From contig JACPYM010000054.1 of the NCBI GenBank assembly GCA_016196035.1, positions 1-64,000 of the forward strand: 64,000 nucleotides of DNA, in the 5' to 3' direction. This document shows, one piece after another, positions 62,283-64,000 of this stretch (its first letter is position 1; every line of letters starts with the position of its first letter). The notes below the pieces were generated by a model. That model searched no databases, was not told where the DNA came from, and saw only the letters and a program-made list of their open reading frames with translations. Made by a program: the position numbers and the translations under genes. The DNA is from Acidobacteriota bacterium. GTDB taxonomy: Bacteria > Acidobacteriota > Blastocatellia > RBC074.

Positions 62283-62627
62283 ATGAGTATGGAAGCGCTC
62301 GGCATGGTCGAGACAAAAGGATTTGTTGGCGCGGTCGAAGCCGCCGACGCAATGGTTAAAGCCGCCAATGTCGTCTTGATTGGCAAAGAATACATCGGGG
62401 CAGGCTTCGTCACGATTTTTGTGCGCGGCGATGTCGGCGCCGTCAAAGCGGCCACCGATGCGGGCGCGGCGGCGGCCCGGCGCGTCGGCGAACTCGTCTC
62501 GGTGCACGTCATTCCGCGCCCGCATATCGAAGTCGAGCGCGTATTGCCGGGCGGTTACAAAGCCGGTTCGCAATTGGCGGGCGGCGAACCGAAAGCGCTC
62601 GGCGATGGCGGCGCGGGCAAGCAGTAG
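62283..62627 (+). CDS. Bacterial microcompartment shell protein (BMC-H)
   Basis: The protein has 114 residues with AAGGAG 5 nt upstream. The single BMC domain matches the PduA/CcmK type: [40 protein letters not shown] (pore-loop region), [35 protein letters not shown]-terminal tail of about 25 Gly-rich residues follows. Six such subunits form a hexameric tile of a protein shell enclosing an enzyme pathway. The aldehyde dehydrogenase 440 nt downstream indicates an aldehyde-handling (metabolosome) compartment. The rest of the locus should lie beyond the right edge. Confidence 0.95.
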   Translation: MSMEALGMVETKGFVGAVEAADAMVKAANVVLIGKEYIGAGFVTIFVRGDVGAVKAATDAGAAAARRVGELVSVHVIPRPHIEVERVLPGGYKAGSQLAGGEPKALGDGGAGKQ

Positions 62628-62640
62628 TCAGGAGGTTTCT

Positions 62641-63060
62641 ATGGGCGAAGTGGTCGTGCAGTTGCACCTCGAAAATGCGGTGGATCGGGAGTTAGCTAGA
62701 CGAGGTCTAATCAAAGAAGAGGAAGTACGTGAGTTGGAGACCCCCGCTATTGCTGATTCAGGAGCGCGAATGCTGCTGCTACCGCAAGAGCAAGTGGAAG
62801 CACTTGGTTTGCGAGAAATGCGCAAAGCTATTGTGAAGTATGCGGATGAGCGTAAAGAAGAACGTCTCGTGGCAGGCATCGTCACCGTGACGGTCAATAA
62901 CCGCCAGGCAAACGTGGAATGCGTGATACGCCCGCTAGCTTGCGAAGCTTTATTGGGACAAGTTCCCCTTGAGGTAATGGATTTGCTGGTGGATTGCGCT
63001 GAACAGAAACTCGTTCCGCGCCCGGAATCACCCATCTTGCCTTTGCTCAAATTTTACTAG
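62641..63060 (+). CDS. Retropepsin-like aspartic protease paralogue within the microcompartment locus
   Basis: The protein has 139 residues with AGGAGG 5-6 nt upstream, 13 nt after the BMC-H stop. It starts MGEVVVQLHLENAV and is homologous over its full length to the 15294 protein. Both share an N-terminal R-R-G-L-I turn, the catalytic motif (here ADSGARMLLLP, DSG in place of DTG), and the terminal block LLGQVPLEVMDLLVD followed by a short E/Q-rich tail. It is cytoplasmic by lack of a signal. It lies between shell and dehydrogenase genes and is followed 6 nt later by the dehydrogenase ATG, so it is almost certainly co-transcribed with the compartment genes. A role in processing shell or cargo is inference only. 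Confidence 0.85.
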   Translation: MGEVVVQLHLENAVDRELARRGLIKEEEVRELETPAIADSGARMLLLPQEQVEALGLREMRKAIVKYADERKEERLVAGIVTVTVNNRQANVECVIRPLACEALLGQVPLEVMDLLVDCAEQKLVPRPESPILPLLKFY

Positions 63061-63066
63061 ACGCGC

Positions 63067-64000
63067 ATGCCCGACAAAGACCTGCAATCCATTCAAGCCG
63101 CCCGCGATCTGGTCGAAGCAGCACACCGCGCGCAAGCCGTTGTCGCCACCTTTGACCAAGCCCGCATTGACGCGATTTGCGAAGTCATGGCGCAAGCGGC
63201 GCAACGCGAATCCATGCGGCTGGCGCAACTGGCGCACGATGAAACCGGCTATGGCAACGCGGCGGACAAGCACGTCAAGAATCTCTTTTCCGCCGTCAAC
63301 GTCCACAACTATTTCAAAGGGCTGAAAACCGTCGGCGTCGTGCGCGATAACGGCTCCGTGGTTGAAATCGCGGCCCCGCGCGGCGTGGTGGCGGCGATCA
63401 TTCCTTCGACCAATCCGACCTCGACGGCGATCTTCAAAATCCTGATTTCGATCAAATCGCGCAACGCGGTCGTGCTCAGTCCGCACCCTTCGGCCACGCG
63501 CTGCGTTGTCGAAGTCGCCCACGTGATGCGCGCCGCCGGGGTACAAGCCGGGCTGCCAGCCGAAGCCATCGGCTGTATCGAACTCACCACGCTCGAAGGC
63601 ACCGAAACGCTGATGAAGCACAAACACACCGCCGTCATTCTGGCGACCGGTGGGTTAGGGCTGGTGCGCGCGGCCTATTCGTCCGGCAAACCGGCCTTTG
63701 GCGTCGGCCCCGGCAATGTGCCCGCGCTGATCGAACGCACGGCGGACGCGGCCAAGGCTGTGCGCGATATTCTGGCCGGGACGTGTTTTGATTTCGGCAC
63801 GATCTGTGCTTCTGAGCAAGCGATGGTGGTGGACGCGCCGCTCGATGCGGAAGTGCGCGCCCAACTCGCCGCACAAGGCGCTTGTTTCTTGAATGCCACG
63901 CAGGCTGACGCGCTGGCCAAACTCGTGGTTGGCCCAAATCGCCATCTCAATCCGAAGATTGTCGGCAAACCGGCGACCTTGTTGGCCGAGTGGGCGGGCA
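63067..64000 (+). CDS. CoA-acylating aldehyde dehydrogenase (EutE/PduP-like), partial
   Basis: The first 311 codons are present and the gene runs off the right edge. The sequence matches microcompartment-type acylating aldehyde dehydrogenases, which turn aldehydes plus CoA and NAD+ into acyl-Co[78 protein letters not shown] and the catalytic Cys in [15 protein letters not shown] clear N-terminal encapsulation peptide was not seen, although residues 5-20 could form an amphipathic helix. With the BMC-H gene it marks a metabolosome operon. The signature substrate-generating enzyme, lying beyond the edge, would name the compartment type. Confidence 0.93.
   Translation, partial: MPDKDLQSIQAARDLVEAAHRAQAVVATFDQARIDAICEVMAQAAQRESMRLAQLAHDETGYGNAADKHVKNLFSAVNVHNYFKGLKTVGVVRDNGSVVEIAAPRGVVAAIIPSTNPTSTAIFKILISIKSRNAVVLSPHPSATRCVVEVAHVMRAAGVQAGLPAEAIGCIELTTLEGTETLMKHKHTAVILATGGLGLVRAAYSSGKPAFGVGPGNVPALIERTADAAKAVRDILAGTCFDFGTICASEQAMVVDAPLDAEVRAQLAAQGACFLNATQADALAKLVVGPNRHLNPKIVGKPATLLAEWAG

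Overview
The window is moderately GC-rich bacterial DNA that reads most like an Acidobacteriota genome, probably class Blastocatellia. The clues are an ADOP-type (MacB/FtsX) permease without an ATPase, a Reg_prop/Y_Y_Y histidine kinase, a DUF1549/DUF1553 plus DUF1501 pair, giant choice-of-anchor-D and SdrD_B secreted proteins, an orphan MbtH gene and a microcompartment gene. No rRNA, tRNA, CRISPR array or integrase was recognised. The taxonomic call is an inference from gene families.

Layout. Positions 1-15157 (minus) are one uninterrupted reading frame: the first 5,052 residues of a giant secreted mosaic protein whose C-terminus lies beyond the left edge. Next come a small retropepsin-like aspartic protease, a decapitated copy of the giant protein's signal peptide, a STAS protein and a cold-shock protein. 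Positions 16.8-19 kb (minus) carry three tandem tail-collar paralogues, an orphan MbtH protein and a small zinc-ribbon protein. Positions 19.4-25.8 kb hold a NarL-type regulator with its propeller kinase, a REC-like/SRPBCC fusion, an AraC regulator and a VOC protein. Positions 25.9-37 kb hold an ADOP permease, FolC, a 1,712-residue TPR/C39-like protein coupled to a WbuC cupin, and an AlkZ-related protein. Positions 37-42.3 kb hold an OmpR-type two-component pair and a PD40/TolB-like protein.

Positions 42.5-49.1 kb form a minus-strand operon: DUF1549/DUF1553, a dead Rpn-family gene, DUF1501, an S58 peptidase, and a secreted HMA-thioredoxin protein. In that last gene two in-frame UGA codons sit exactly where the HMA CxxC cysteines belong, and a SECIS-like hairpin follows. 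I read it as a candidate UxxU selenoprotein, the most interesting item here. Positions 49.1-55.5 kb (plus) hold an NHL protein, a GNAT acetyltransferase, a DUF1460 amidase-like protein, a GH9 glycosidase and a Tat-exported sugar isomerase-like protein. Positions 55.6-61.8 kb (minus) encode two SdrD_B proteins sharing an unassigned C-terminal domain. The right edge opens a bacterial microcompartment locus: a BMC-H shell protein, a second copy of the aspartic protease, and a CoA-acylating aldehyde dehydrogenase cut by the edge.

Intergenic DNA is unusually rich in palindromic elements. Some are long near-perfect inverted repeats of the REP/MITE kind. Others are head-to-head arrays of 7-8 nt units. 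They recur in at least ten gaps.
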